From Nitrospira sp. (GTDB taxonomy: Bacteria; Nitrospirota; Nitrospiria; Nitrospirales; Nitrospiraceae), in contig JADLEJ010000001.1 of NCBI GenBank assembly GCA_020846195.1, positions 1-63,215 on the forward strand: 63,215 nucleotides of DNA, read 5' to 3'. The stretch's first letter is position 1; each line of letters starts with the position of its first letter. The notes under the pieces were generated by a model, which was not told the DNA's origin, ran no database searches, and was given only the letters and a program-made list of their open reading frames with translations. The translations under genes and the position numbers were made by a program. Shown here piece by piece: positions 34,269 through 41,572 of the stretch.

Positions 34269-34874
34269 TCACCTGCGAGACTTTGAAGTTGTCTTCTGAG
34301 CCTTAGTTTTTCCGCTTTTCTTTTTTCGTGCAATTCGAGCAGGCGAACTTTCTGAGCCGTTTCCCGGCAGCGTCATCGCAACTAGATTTTCCCCAACTGC
34401 GTTGATCCGAAACTTTCCGGCGCTAACACTATCGATGTAGCCAGCATTCTTTGCGTTATTGAGAGCGTATCTTGACGGTCGCTTTCTTCCAGCAAGTCGT
34501 GCGGCCTCCAGAAGGAAATCAGCGTCTATTGTGTCCTTCCGTTGTGTGTCTGGGGCCTCGAAGCGGTAGAAGTAGGCGACGACGGCAGCAAACTGTTGAT
34601 CGCTTTTTGGCGATTTTTGGGCGGCAAATTGTTTTATGTCCGTCAAACGGGCAGCTCCGTCACTGCTTGGCGGTGGTGCATGTGTTGAGGTGGAAATTCC
34701 AGATGCTACAGGGGATTGCGTAACGGGTGCTGATTGTAGCCCCAGAGTTTCGGCTGCGAAACGCATCGCGAGCGCCTGCGATGTCTTGTCTAGGCCCTGT
34801 AGTGTCTCAACAATTATCTTCGCTGCATCGAAGTGGGTCGTCTTACCCTGTGCTTGCTGAGCCTGTTGAGTCAT
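34269..34874 (-). CDS. Uncharacterised protein, upstream partner of the HEPN-like gene
   Basis: 201 residues from the ATG at 34874, preceded by GGAGG. N-terminal 40 residues (FDAAKIIVETLQGLDKTSQALAMRFAAETLGL) are helical. A low-complexity Ser/Pro/Thr linker follows. A central domain (DIKQFAAQKSPKSDQQFAAVVAYFYRFEAPDTQRKDTIDADFLLEAARLAGRKRP) looks like a winged-helix or SAP-like fold. The tail is strongly basic (ARKKKSGKTKAQKTTSKSRR), so nucleic-acid contact is likely. No known family recognised. Two-gene operon with 33414-34250. Confidence 0.55.
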   Translation of the reverse strand: MTQQAQQAQGKTTHFDAAKIIVETLQGLDKTSQALAMRFAAETLGLQSAPVTQSPVASGISTSTHAPPPSSDGAARLTDIKQFAAQKSPKSDQQFAAVVAYFYRFEAPDTQRKDTIDADFLLEAARLAGRKRPSRYALNNAKNAGYIDSVSAGKFRINAVGENLVAMTLPGNGSESSPARIARKKKSGKTKAQKTTSKSRR

Positions 34875-35054
34875 GCGGACCTCCATTGATTGCAAGTCAG
34901 TACGAAAAGAATGTCAAGAACAATTTCGCCTACCTGATTATTCATGGTAACTCCTACGCTGAGCGGATAGGGAAATCAACACTACGGATGTGGGGGATTG
35001 GCAGCAGTTTTTGAAGACGCATAATATCGGAGAGTAAAATATATTCAGGCATGA

Positions 35055-35335
35055 GTATTGATTTACAGCAAGAGGCCGCAGAGCCCAGACCAGGCAGGCC
35101 GTGGCGCAATATAAGCAGACGATTCTTGTAGTCTTCAAGGAGATTGAAGATTCGCTGATCGGCGTTAGTACCACGCGCGAGCAGGCGGCTGCGCAGGAGC
35201 AGCAGGTGAGTGTGCTCAAGGCGGCGCTGCATCTTGTGGACCTTCGCTACAAGGGCGGGCTCTCGAACTATTTGGATGTCTTGATCGCCCAACGGAATCT
35301 CTTTGACGCGGAGCTTTCCCTGGCCTCGCCGCGCC
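35055..35335 (+). pseudogene. Fragment of a second OprM/NodT-type outer-membrane factor gene
   Basis: From about 35055 the DNA matches 30505-30785 of the intact outer-membrane factor gene at high identity (close to 88 percent judged by eye). The frame is still open: VAQYKQTILVVFKEIEDSLIGVSTTREQAAAQEQQVSVLKAALH, RYKGGLSNYLDVLIAQRNLFDAELSLA. The match breaks at LASPRP. No N-terminal three quarters, no signal peptide and no start site are present. It lies 4.3 kb downstream of the parent in the same orientation. Confidence 0.85.
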
Positions 35336-35383
35336 CCAAATCCGAATCGAGCTCTTCTCTCAACATCTCATGCCTGTGGCTCC

Positions 35384-35417
35384 AAAGTCTAATCAGGGTC
35401 AAAGTCTAATCAGGGTC
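35384..35417. repeat. Perfect 17-bp tandem duplication
   Basis: AAAGTCTAATCAGGGTC occurs twice head to tail (35384-35400, 35401-35417) and is followed by AGGTCTTGCAAT. Similar AATCAGGGTCAGGTCTTG stretches are found next to REP-associated (IS200-like) transposases in other genomes; that link is memory-based. It may be the scar of a lost element. Confidence 0.55.
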
Positions 35418-35520
35418 AGGTCTTGCAATCGTACAGTCGCGATCGATTTTCATAGCTGCGCTATTTCTGCTCAAATGGATCAGAGATCACTGCGTAGGTT
35501 GAGCTAGCTCTGTGGCTTGG

Positions 35521-35784
35521 CTATCGGGCGACGATGTTGATTTGAGCGGAGTAGCCGAGCTGAGAGAGAAGTTGCTCGCAGTCTTCCCATGCAAGGCCGA
35601 ATGTGCGCACATCCGCGACGCCGATTTTGGCAACGGCATCCCGAATGGTCGCCGAGTGGGCCGGGTCGAAGTCGTCATTCATCAGCGCTGATTCCGCCCA
35701 GTCTACAAGGGCAGACAAGGACAGATCATGATGAAGATAGGCTCCAAGCTTTTCTGCAACCAATTCGCAGGTGACGAGAGACAT
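35521..35784 (-). CDS. Uncharacterised small protein, second gene of a pair
   Basis: 87 residues beginning MSLVTCELVAEKLGAYLHHDLSLSALVDWAESALMNDDFD and ending QLLSQLGYSAQINIVAR. Acidic and helical; no family name. It follows the 35790-36026 gene by 5 bp, the tight spacing usual for toxin-antitoxin or other two-gene modules. Which member, if any, is a toxin cannot be seen. Confidence 0.6.
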   Translation of the reverse strand: MSLVTCELVAEKLGAYLHHDLSLSALVDWAESALMNDDFDPAHSATIRDAVAKIGVADVRTFGLAWEDCEQLLSQLGYSAQINIVAR

Positions 35785-35789
35785 ATGGT

Positions 35790-36026
35790 CTAAACCTTTC
35801 GATGACCTAAGTCTACCGGATACTTGTGATGGACCTCAATCATTTCTCCGATCTCGTTGTAGACCTCTTGATAGAAACGGAGCGTCAGTTCGTTGGGGGC
35901 GACCTCTTTGATGTATCGCACTTTCCAGCCGGATCGGCTTGCGACATCGATCCAATACCGTCTTCCGCCATGAGGTAGATCCTGCCACTGTTCGAACTTC
36001 CGTTCATTTTGCTGCCGAGTGCTCAT
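35790..36026 (-). CDS. Uncharacterised small protein, first gene of a pair
   Basis: 78 residues: starts MSTRQQNERKFEQWQDLP and continues with YWIDVASRSGWKVRYIKEVAPNELTLRFYQEVYNEIGEMIEVHHKYPVD. The pattern of short beta strands and Trp/Tyr-rich turns recalls small RelE-size proteins, but no catalytic pattern is clear. Similar short proteins, paired with a partner like the 35521 gene, are widespread in bacterial genomes as hypotheticals. Possible two-gene toxin-antitoxin-like module. Confidence 0.6.
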   Translation of the reverse strand: MSTRQQNERKFEQWQDLPHGGRRYWIDVASRSGWKVRYIKEVAPNELTLRFYQEVYNEIGEMIEVHHKYPVDLGHRKV

Positions 36027-36152
36027 AGCGAGTAATCCTCTTGAGTATCGCGGTCTCTGTCAAGGCTGAAGATTGCATGCGTGAAGGGGCCTGTGTCTCT
36101 CTGTGGGCTTCAGCGAGCACAAAGGACTATCCGGTTACTCGGCCTCTTGCCC

Positions 36153-36303
36153 TTGAATATCCTTCTCCCACCCCCTTACAATATGTCCTCCTGTAGCTAA
36201 CCCCTTGGCATTCTGTCAGTTTCCGAATGCCGGTTTGATAGAGGAGCCGCCTTCATGCGCGTCGAGTCATCGAATGGCGAGCAGACCTCCAAATTAGGAT
36301 GCT
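36153..36303 (+). pseudogene. Truncated duplicate of the radical SAM gene's promoter and 5' end
   Basis: Aligned with 37316-37460. The -35 (TTGAAT 36153-36158), 18-bp spacer and -10 (TACAAT 36177-36182) match TTGCAT/TACAAT at 37316-37345. The dyad GGCATTC (36207-36213) / GAATGCC (36225-36231) matches 37370-37394. The start GAGGAGCCGCCTTCATGCGC matches that of the intact gene. After 14 codons the copy runs straight into palindromic element A, which supplies a stop (TGA 36301-36303). The intact gene is 1.2 kb downstream, same orientation. Confidence 0.85.
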
Positions 36304-36460
36304 GAAAAAGCCCGCCAGTGGCGTTCTCCCCTCGCACGCATCCTCAACATAGCCCAGAGGTTATGCTCCCTGTGCTTCTCTCGGCTACGGCCTGCTCGGT
36401 GAAGGGCGTGTCTCGGCACGCCGGGGTGGGTGAGAACCGACAGACTTTTTGAGCATCCTG
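36296..36460. repeat. Palindromic intergenic element, copy A (long form)
   Basis: Outer arms AGGATGCTGAAAAAG ... CTTTTTGAGCATCCT-type (right end GACTTTTTGAGCATCCTG). Central stem CATAGCCC-AGA-GGTTATG. Long form with an added module (GGGCGTGTCTCGGCACGCCGGGGTGGGTGAGAA, 36406-36438) that copy E carries in reverse orientation. It begins where the truncated radical-SAM copy ends. Confidence 0.8.
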
Positions 36461-36599
36461 TGGTTTGGTGCCGGTCAATGGTGCAGAAAAGAGTTCTCCC
36501 GTGGGCTGCTAAAGAACTGAGCCTCCTCTAGTGCCCAATCTTCATACTGCCAGCGGCCTGAAGGTGGACGGGTTGCCTCTGAAGTGCTAGGATTCCGCC

Positions 36600-36791
36600 A
36601 TGCTTATTACTACTGGAACAGTTCACGGCGGGACGATTCAGATCGATGCGAAGAGTCTTCCCGAGGGAGCGACGGTGACTGTACTGGCTCCGGAAGGGGA
36701 TGAGACCTTCGATCTCTCGTCCGAGGAAGAAGCCAAGCTGCTGGCTGCGATTGCTGAGGCCGAGCGGGGGGGAGGGGGCGACCGTGGCTAG
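36600..36791 (+). CDS. Small antitoxin-like protein without visible partner
   Basis: 63 residues: MLITTGTVHGGTIQIDAKSLPEGATVTVLAPEGDETFDLSSEEEAKLLAAIAEAERGG. Short beta strands followed by an acidic helix is the layout of AbrB/Phd-like antitoxin partners of ParE-type toxins in many genomes. In such pairs a toxin gene follows at once; here the next 24 bp contain only a stop and the following pair starts. It may be an orphan antitoxin or remnant. Confidence 0.6.
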   Translation: MLITTGTVHGGTIQIDAKSLPEGATVTVLAPEGDETFDLSSEEEAKLLAAIAEAERGGGGDRG

Positions 36792-36815
36792 GACTCTCGC
36801 GAAATTAGGTGATGC

Positions 36816-37016
36816 ATGAGTAAGGTCGAAGCGATTGAACTACAGATTGAGAAACTGTCTTCCGAGGAGCTGGCTGCTTTTCGCCGGTGGTATGCGGCAT
36901 TTGACGCGGAAGCCTGGGATCGGCAGTTTGAGGCCGATGTGAATGCCGGCAAACTTGATGCGGTGGCAGATAAGGCTCTTAGATCTCATGCCGCTGGCCA
37001 GTCGAAGCCGCTTTGA
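36816..37016 (+). CDS. Antitoxin-like protein (first gene of pair)
   Basis: 66 residues: MSKVEAIELQIEKLSSEELAAFRRWYAAFDAEAWDRQFEADVNAGKLDAVADKALRSHAAGQSKPL. It is typical of short helical antitoxins that precede ParE-like toxins ('LSxEELAxFRxWYxxFDAxxWDxQFExDxxxGKLDxLA'). Its stop overlaps the next start by 4 bp (ATGA), showing coupling. Confidence 0.8.
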   Translation: MSKVEAIELQIEKLSSEELAAFRRWYAAFDAEAWDRQFEADVNAGKLDAVADKALRSHAAGQSKPL

Positions 37017-37267
37017 TTCACCACGCCTCTCCAGATTTTTGGTCCTGCTACAACGCGCTACCTGCCCAGATCCGTGAACAAGCCGATCAGGCATTTGAAC
37101 TGCTGAAGGCAAACCCTCGGCATCCATCGTTGCATTTCAAGCAAGTGGGCCGGTTCTGGTCGGCCCGCGTTGGGCTTCAGTATCGAGCGGTTGGGGTCAA
37201 TGCGCCGGATGGGATCATGTGGTTTTGGATCGGTACCCATGCGGAATACGACAAGTTCATTCGGTAA
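37013..37267 (+). CDS. ParE/HigB-like toxin (second gene of pair)
   Basis: 84 residues: HASPDFWSCYNALPAQIREQADQAFELLKANPRHPSLHFKQVG, then RFWSARVGLQYRAVGVNAPDGIMWFWIGTHAEYDKFIR. The fold and C-terminal WIGTHAEYDKFI pattern belong to the RelE/ParE superfamily members paired with the small antitoxin before it. Catalytic residues are not obvious, so gyrase versus mRNA target is unknown. Confidence 0.8.
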   Translation: MIHHASPDFWSCYNALPAQIREQADQAFELLKANPRHPSLHFKQVGRFWSARVGLQYRAVGVNAPDGIMWFWIGTHAEYDKFIR

Positions 37268-37315
37268 TGCCTTTTCGAGTACTGAGTACCACTAGGCTGG
37301 CCTACGTTCCCTCTC

Positions 37316-37345
37316 TTGCATCTGATTCTCCTGCCCCCTTACAAT
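37316..37345 (+). promoter_or_regulatory. Sigma-70-type promoter for the first radical SAM gene
   Basis: -35 TTGCAT (37316-37321), 18-bp spacer, -10 TACAAT (37340-37345), about 75 bp before the ATG at 37421. The same elements with the same spacing are kept in the truncated duplicate at 36153-36182, which supports them. Confidence 0.65.
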
Positions 37346-37369
37346 ATGGTCTCCTATAGCTAACCCCTT

Positions 37370-37394
37370 GGCATTCTTTCGATTTATGAATGCC
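37370..37394 (+). promoter_or_regulatory. Conserved 7-bp dyad in the 5' UTR of the radical SAM gene
   Basis: GGCATTC (37370-37376) and GAATGCC (37388-37394) are perfect arms around 11 bases. The duplicate at 36207-36231 keeps both arms perfectly while the loop differs at several bases. This points to a selected stem or binding site. It lies about 25 bases after the predicted transcription start, so it may be an operator or an RNA hairpin. Confidence 0.6.
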
Positions 37395-37420
37395 GGTGCG
37401 ATAGACGAGGAGCCTCCTTC

Positions 37421-39319
37421 ATGCGCATTGAGTACTCGAAGGGTGAACGGGCCTCCAAAGAACTCATCTTATTGAATCGGCAGAGTTTTGAAGCCAGCAG
37501 TGGCCGGAAGATGAAGGTCATGCTGATCTTCCCGCCGGATTGGTTTCCGTCCGAGCCCTATCTCAGCCTTCCCTCCCTCACTGCTGTCCTCCGCCAGGCC
37601 GGTCATACGGTCATCCAAAAAGACATCAATCTGGAAATGTGGGATTGGTACTTCAGCGAGGATTTTTTGAAGAAGGTCCTGCGCCGGGTGCCGCAGCAGC
37701 TCGACCGGTTGCGGAAACTCTCCAAGAAGCGCGATCTCAGTGCCGACGAAATGGATTTGCAGCTGGCGCTCTGCGATCTGACCCGGCAGCGGATTGAGGA
37801 GTTGACGAAGAAGGCGGAGAAGGCGAAGGCGATTATCCGTGGAGAGATATTCTACGAAATCGATCAGTTAGAGTGGGCGATTCAAGTATTCCGCGAGGTG
37901 ACGTCGGTTATTTCCATGGTCTATGCCCCCGCGCGGATCTGCATGCCGCCGATGGAGACGGATCTGTCCTATAAAGTCTTCGTCTCGTCTGAAGTCATCG
38001 ACGCAGTGAACGATACGCAGGTGAATATCTATCGCGACGTGTTCGAGCAGCTGGTGAAGCCAGCGATCGAGGCGGAGCAGCCGGACGTGATCGGCATTTC
38101 AATCGTCTTGCAGCAGCAGATGTTCTCCACCATGACTTTCTGCGCGCTGATTAAGCAGCACTTCCCCAATATTCATATCACTATCGGCGGCAATACGGTG
38201 ACGCGCCTGCGCGATGTGCTGCCGCAGTCGCCGCTGTTCCAGTACTTCGACAGCGCCGTGGTCTATGAAGGTGAAACCGCCTTCGTGCAGCTGGTGTCGG
38301 CGGTGGGGGCGAAGCGGAGTCTGGCCGAGGTGCCGAACACGATCTATAAAGATGCCACCGGCGTGCATACGTCGGAGACGAGCTTTGCGGAAGACATGCA
38401 TGCGCTGCCGCCGCCGGACTTCGACGGCCTGCCGTTGGAGAAGTATTTCGTCCCGACGAAAATCCTGCCCTATCTCGCGACGCGCGGCTGCTACTGGGGC
38501 CGCTGCGAGTTCTGCGATCATGGCGAGGGCTATACGGCGGGTTACCGGTCGAAAAAGATCCAGGATATTCTGGGCGAGATCCAGCATCTGCGCGACAAAT
38601 ACGGCGCGAAGCATTTCCACTTCACCGACGAATCCTATCCGCCGGCGCTGTTCCGCAAGCTGACGCGCGGCTTGATCGATAGCGGCATGGGCATCACGTG
38701 GACGACGCACATGCGGTTCGAGAAGAGCCTGCTGGAGGATCAAGTCTGGCAGGATGCGAAGGAGTCCGGCTGCAAGTATCTCCACTTCGGCTATGAGTCG
38801 GGGAATGAGCGGGTGTTGAAGCTGATGGACAAGGCGACGACGACCGCCATCATGACCGAGCATCTCAAGCGCACGGCGGAGGCGGGCATTTGGAACCACT
38901 GCATGGGCTTCTTTGGCTTTCCCGGTGAGACGCGGGAGGAGGCCTGGTCGTCGGTGGAGTTTTTGGAGCAGAACAAAGAGCATGTCCATTCGCTGGGCTT
39001 CGGCACATTCGATCTCGGCCGGCACAATCCGGTGGCGAAGCATCCGGAGAAGTGGGGCGTGACAGCTTATAAGAATCCGGAATGGGATTTGGCGCTCGAC
39101 TATTACTACACGGTAAAGAGTGGGTTGAGCATCGAAGAGGCCGAACGGGTGTTCCAGCAGTTTGAACAGAACCATTACGCCGGCTGGGACCTGCGGCTGT
39201 ATATCAGGGAATATATTTTTCTCTATATCGCGAAGTTCGGAATAAGGAAGTTGCCGGAGCTTCAATATCAAGCCGTCAAAACGGCGGGTGTGACGCACAC
39301 ACTCGCGGGGAAAATGTAA
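37421..39319 (+). CDS. B12-binding-type radical SAM protein (paralog 1) with CX4CX2C motif
   Basis: 632 residues; GAGGAG before the ATG. The N-terminal half is a cobalamin-binding-type Rossmann domain split by a long helical insert. KVMLIFPPDWFPSEPYLSLPSLTAVLRQAGHTVIQKDIN (about 32-70) continues only at PDVIGISIVLQQQ...ITIGGNTVT (about 221-260). The usual DxHxxG is not seen. The radical SAM barrel follows: RGCYWGRCEFCDHGEG, with C357, C362 and C365. The spacing is CX4CX2C, not CX3CX2C. Later barrel marks are FTDESYPPALF, LHFGYESGNERVL and MGFFGFPGETREEAW. Substrate unknown; such enzymes do methylations, cyclisations and rearrangements. Paralog 2 follows after one palindromic element. Confidence 0.85.
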   Translation: MRIEYSKGERASKELILLNRQSFEASSGRKMKVMLIFPPDWFPSEPYLSLPSLTAVLRQAGHTVIQKDINLEMWDWYFSEDFLKKVLRRVPQQLDRLRKLSKKRDLSADEMDLQLALCDLTRQRIEELTKKAEKAKAIIRGEIFYEIDQLEWAIQVFREVTSVISMVYAPARICMPPMETDLSYKVFVSSEVIDAVNDTQVNIYRDVFEQLVKPAIEAEQPDVIGISIVLQQQMFSTMTFCALIKQHFPNIHITIGGNTVTRLRDVLPQSPLFQYFDSAVVYEGETAFVQLVSAVGAKRSLAEVPNTIYKDATGVHTSETSFAEDMHALPPPDFDGLPLEKYFVPTKILPYLATRGCYWGRCEFCDHGEGYTAGYRSKKIQDILGEIQHLRDKYGAKHFHFTDESYPPALFRKLTRGLIDSGMGITWTTHMRFEKSLLEDQVWQDAKESGCKYLHFGYESGNERVLKLMDKATTTAIMTEHLKRTAEAGIWNHCMGFFGFPGETREEAWSSVEFLEQNKEHVHSLGFGTFDLGRHNPVAKHPEKWGVTAYKNPEWDLALDYYYTVKSGLSIEEAERVFQQFEQNHYAGWDLRLYIREYIFLYIAKFGIRKLPELQYQAVKTAGVTHTLAGKM

Positions 39320-39320
39320 G

Positions 39321-39446
39321 CAGTATGTTGAAAAAGGCTCCCAGCGGCGTTCTCGCCTTGAAAGCATCCTCAACGTACCCCAGAGGGTACGCCTCCGGTG
39401 CTTTCGTCGTCTGCGGCCTTGCTGGAAGACCTTTTGAACATCCTGA
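39321..39446. repeat. Palindromic intergenic element, copy B
   Basis: Starts one base after the stop of the radical SAM gene. Outer arms (G)TATGTTGAAAAAG ... CTTTTGAACATCCTGA, inner arms AAAGCATCC ... CGGTGCTTT, central stem CGTACCC-CAGA-GGGTACG. Lies between the two radical SAM paralogs and so could terminate or attenuate transcription between them. Confidence 0.85.
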
Positions 39447-39476
39447 GACTGAAAGTCTTGGGTGGAAGATAAAAAT

Positions 39477-41435
39477 ATGAGCGCAAGCGGACTCGTCCAA
39501 ATAGACGGTTTGTCGCCGATCAAGAAAGAAGATCGGAAGACGTCGAAGGTCATGCTGTTGTTTCCGCCCGAGTGGGTGCCAACGGCGCCGTATCTGGCGC
39601 TGCCTTCGTTGACCGCGGTGCTGCGTGAAGCAGGGCATCAGGTCGTGCAGCGCGACATCAACATCGAGATGTACGACCACTTCTTCACGATGGAGTTCCT
39701 GATCTGGGTGAAGGCCAGGCTCGGCATGCAGCTCAAGCCGCTTCAGGATAAAGAAAAGGCCGGCACGCTGACGGAGCGCGAAGCCGATCAAAAAGCCGTC
39801 GTCGAGCAGGCCTATGCCGTCGATGTGTTCGACTTAGCGGAGCGGGCAGAAGACGCGAAGCTCGTGGTCCGCGGCGAGCGGTTCTATGCAGCCGAGAAGC
39901 TGGAGATGGCGCTCAATACGTTCCGCGAGGCGATGCAGTATATTTCCGCCGCTTATTATCCCGCTTCGCTGGTCTTCTATCCGATGGAAAGCAACCTGGG
40001 CTATCGTCCGGGCGTCTCCAAAGAAGTGTTTGCCTGCCTCGACGACGAGCAGGTGAACGTCTACCGCGATATCTGCAATCAGCTCGTGCTGCCGTCGGTC
40101 AGCAAAGAAAAACCGAGCGTGGTCGGCGTTTCCATCGGCACGCAGATGCAGCTGCTAGCGGGCCTGACCTTCTGCAAGATGATTAAAGAGACGTTCCCGC
40201 ACATCCAGGTGGTGGTCGGGGGCAATGTGGTCACACGCTTGCAGGAAGAACTGCCGCATCATGAACGGTTCTTCACCGAGGTGTTCGACGCAGCGATTCT
40301 CTACGAAGGCGAGCATGCGCTGCTGTGGTACATCGAGGCGCTGAACGGCCAGCGGGCGATGGAGTCGGTCCCGAACCTGATGTATCGCCACGCCGACGGG
40401 GTGAAGCGGAGCCAGGACGTCTATACGGAAAAGACGGCGGCGCTGCCGCTGCCCGATTTCGAAGGCTTGCCGCTGGATCACTATTTTGTGCCGGAGCGGA
40501 TCATTCCCTATCTCGCGACGCGCGGCTGCTACTGGGGCCGCTGCACGTTCTGCGATCACGGGCAGGGCTACTTCGATCAGTATCGCGGCATGACGGCGCA
40601 GCATGTCGTCGAGCAGGTGACGGCATTGCGGGATAAATATCAGTGCAAACACTTTCTCTTCTCCGACGAATCCTATCCGCCCGCGCTGTTCAAACGAGTG
40701 TCGCAGATGCTGGTGGATCAGCAGACCGGCATCAAGTGGACGACGCTCATCCGATTCGAGGAAACGCTACAGGACCAGGCGGTGTGGGATCTCGCGGCAA
40801 AGGCGGGCTGTTGCACGCTCTATTACGGCATGGAGTCGGCGAACGAGCGTGTGCTGAATCTCATGGACAAGCACGCCAAGAAGAGCGTGATCAAGAACAA
40901 TCTCCATCAGGCGTCGAAGGCGGGGATCTGGAACCATGTGATGGCTTTCTACGGATTTCCCGGTGAAACGCGCGACGAAGCGCTGGAGACGCGGCAGTTC
41001 GTCATCGACAACCAGCCGGTGATTCATTCGGTGGAGCTGGTCTACTTCGTGGCCTACCGCCACACGCCGATGGTGAGCAATCCGGAGAAGTTCGGCATCA
41101 CGATCCATAAGCAGGAAGAGTACGATCTGCCGCTGGACTACTACTACACGCTGAACGAACCCGTGGGAATTTCCTGTCTCGACGCGATGCAGCTCTGCGA
41201 AGAGTTCTATAAGAATGACTTCAAGCCCTGGGCGGTGCGGGTGAATTCCCGCGAGCATGTGTTCCTCTACATCTCCAAGTTCGGCACGAACAACCTGCCG
41301 CAGATCTACGCGCAGCAGACGCAGACGACTGCGTCGGACGCGGTCTCGGGGTTGGTGACGTGGCCGGTGTCTATGAATGAAGGAGAAGATGGAAAAGAGG
41401 GCAGATCTCGGGTGGTTTCCCACGGTGTGGGGTAG
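39477..41435 (+). CDS. B12-binding-type radical SAM protein (paralog 2) with CX4CX2C motif
   Basis: 652 residues from the ATG at 39477 (GGTGGAAG before it). It is collinear with paralog 1 along the whole length: KVMLLFPPEWVPTAPYLALPSLTAVLREAGH, the same helical insert, VVGVSIGTQMQL ... VVVGGNVVTRL, then TRGCYWGRCTFCDHGQGY with C351, C356 and C359. Differences are concentrated in the insert and after FYGFPGETRDEA. A C-terminal tail of about 40 residues is unique. Two full-length tandem paralogs suggest a heterodimer or two successive steps on one substrate. No precursor peptide gene was found nearby. Confidence 0.85.
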   Translation: MSASGLVQIDGLSPIKKEDRKTSKVMLLFPPEWVPTAPYLALPSLTAVLREAGHQVVQRDINIEMYDHFFTMEFLIWVKARLGMQLKPLQDKEKAGTLTEREADQKAVVEQAYAVDVFDLAERAEDAKLVVRGERFYAAEKLEMALNTFREAMQYISAAYYPASLVFYPMESNLGYRPGVSKEVFACLDDEQVNVYRDICNQLVLPSVSKEKPSVVGVSIGTQMQLLAGLTFCKMIKETFPHIQVVVGGNVVTRLQEELPHHERFFTEVFDAAILYEGEHALLWYIEALNGQRAMESVPNLMYRHADGVKRSQDVYTEKTAALPLPDFEGLPLDHYFVPERIIPYLATRGCYWGRCTFCDHGQGYFDQYRGMTAQHVVEQVTALRDKYQCKHFLFSDESYPPALFKRVSQMLVDQQTGIKWTTLIRFEETLQDQAVWDLAAKAGCCTLYYGMESANERVLNLMDKHAKKSVIKNNLHQASKAGIWNHVMAFYGFPGETRDEALETRQFVIDNQPVIHSVELVYFVAYRHTPMVSNPEKFGITIHKQEEYDLPLDYYYTLNEPVGISCLDAMQLCEEFYKNDFKPWAVRVNSREHVFLYISKFGTNNLPQIYAQQTQTTASDAVSGLVTWPVSMNEGEDGKEGRSRVVSHGVG

Positions 41436-41560
41436 CAGGATGCTGAAAACGACCTCCCACGTCGTTCTCGGCTCATCAAAATCCTCAACGTACCCCATAG
41501 GGTACGCCTCCGGTTTTGACTCGCGTGCGGCCTAGTGGGAAGCTCGTTTTGAGCATCCTG
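41436..41560. repeat. Palindromic intergenic element, copy C
   Basis: Starts at the first base after the stop of paralog 2. Outer arms CAGGATGCTGAAAAC ... GTTTTGAGCATCCTG, inner arms TCAAAATCC ... CGGTTTTGA, central stem CGTACCC-CATA-GGGTACG. The inner arms differ from copy B (AAAGCATCC/CGGTGCTTT) on both sides together. Confidence 0.87.
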
Positions 41561-41572
41561 GAAGATGACGGT

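Larger units (their letters stand above)
34875..35520. other. 645-bp gap: outer-membrane-factor fragment and tandem repeat
   Basis: 34875-35050 shows nothing recognisable apart from the probable promoter for the leftward two-gene operon. 35055-35335 is the outer-membrane-factor fragment and 35384-35417 a tandem duplication, both listed separately. 35418-35520 is empty. Confidence 0.5.
36027..36599. other. 573-bp gap: duplicated radical-SAM leader and palindromic element
   Basis: 36027-36152 shows nothing distinct. 36153-36303 is a copy of the promoter, 5' UTR and first codons of the radical SAM gene at 37421. 36296-36460 is palindromic element copy A. 36461-36599 has no recognised feature up to the small antitoxin-like gene. 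Confidence 0.55.

Noticed and set aside
33240..37270. Insertion sequence or integrase in the accessory zone
   Set aside because: No transposase or recombinase frame and no terminal inverted repeats of an IS were found; only gene fragments, TA pairs and one tandem repeat.
38099..39553. 484-codon open frame antisense to the radical SAM gene
   Set aside because: Covers conserved radical SAM codons in the opposite frame, has Arg/His-rich low-complexity composition and no ribosome site; a GC-rich shadow.
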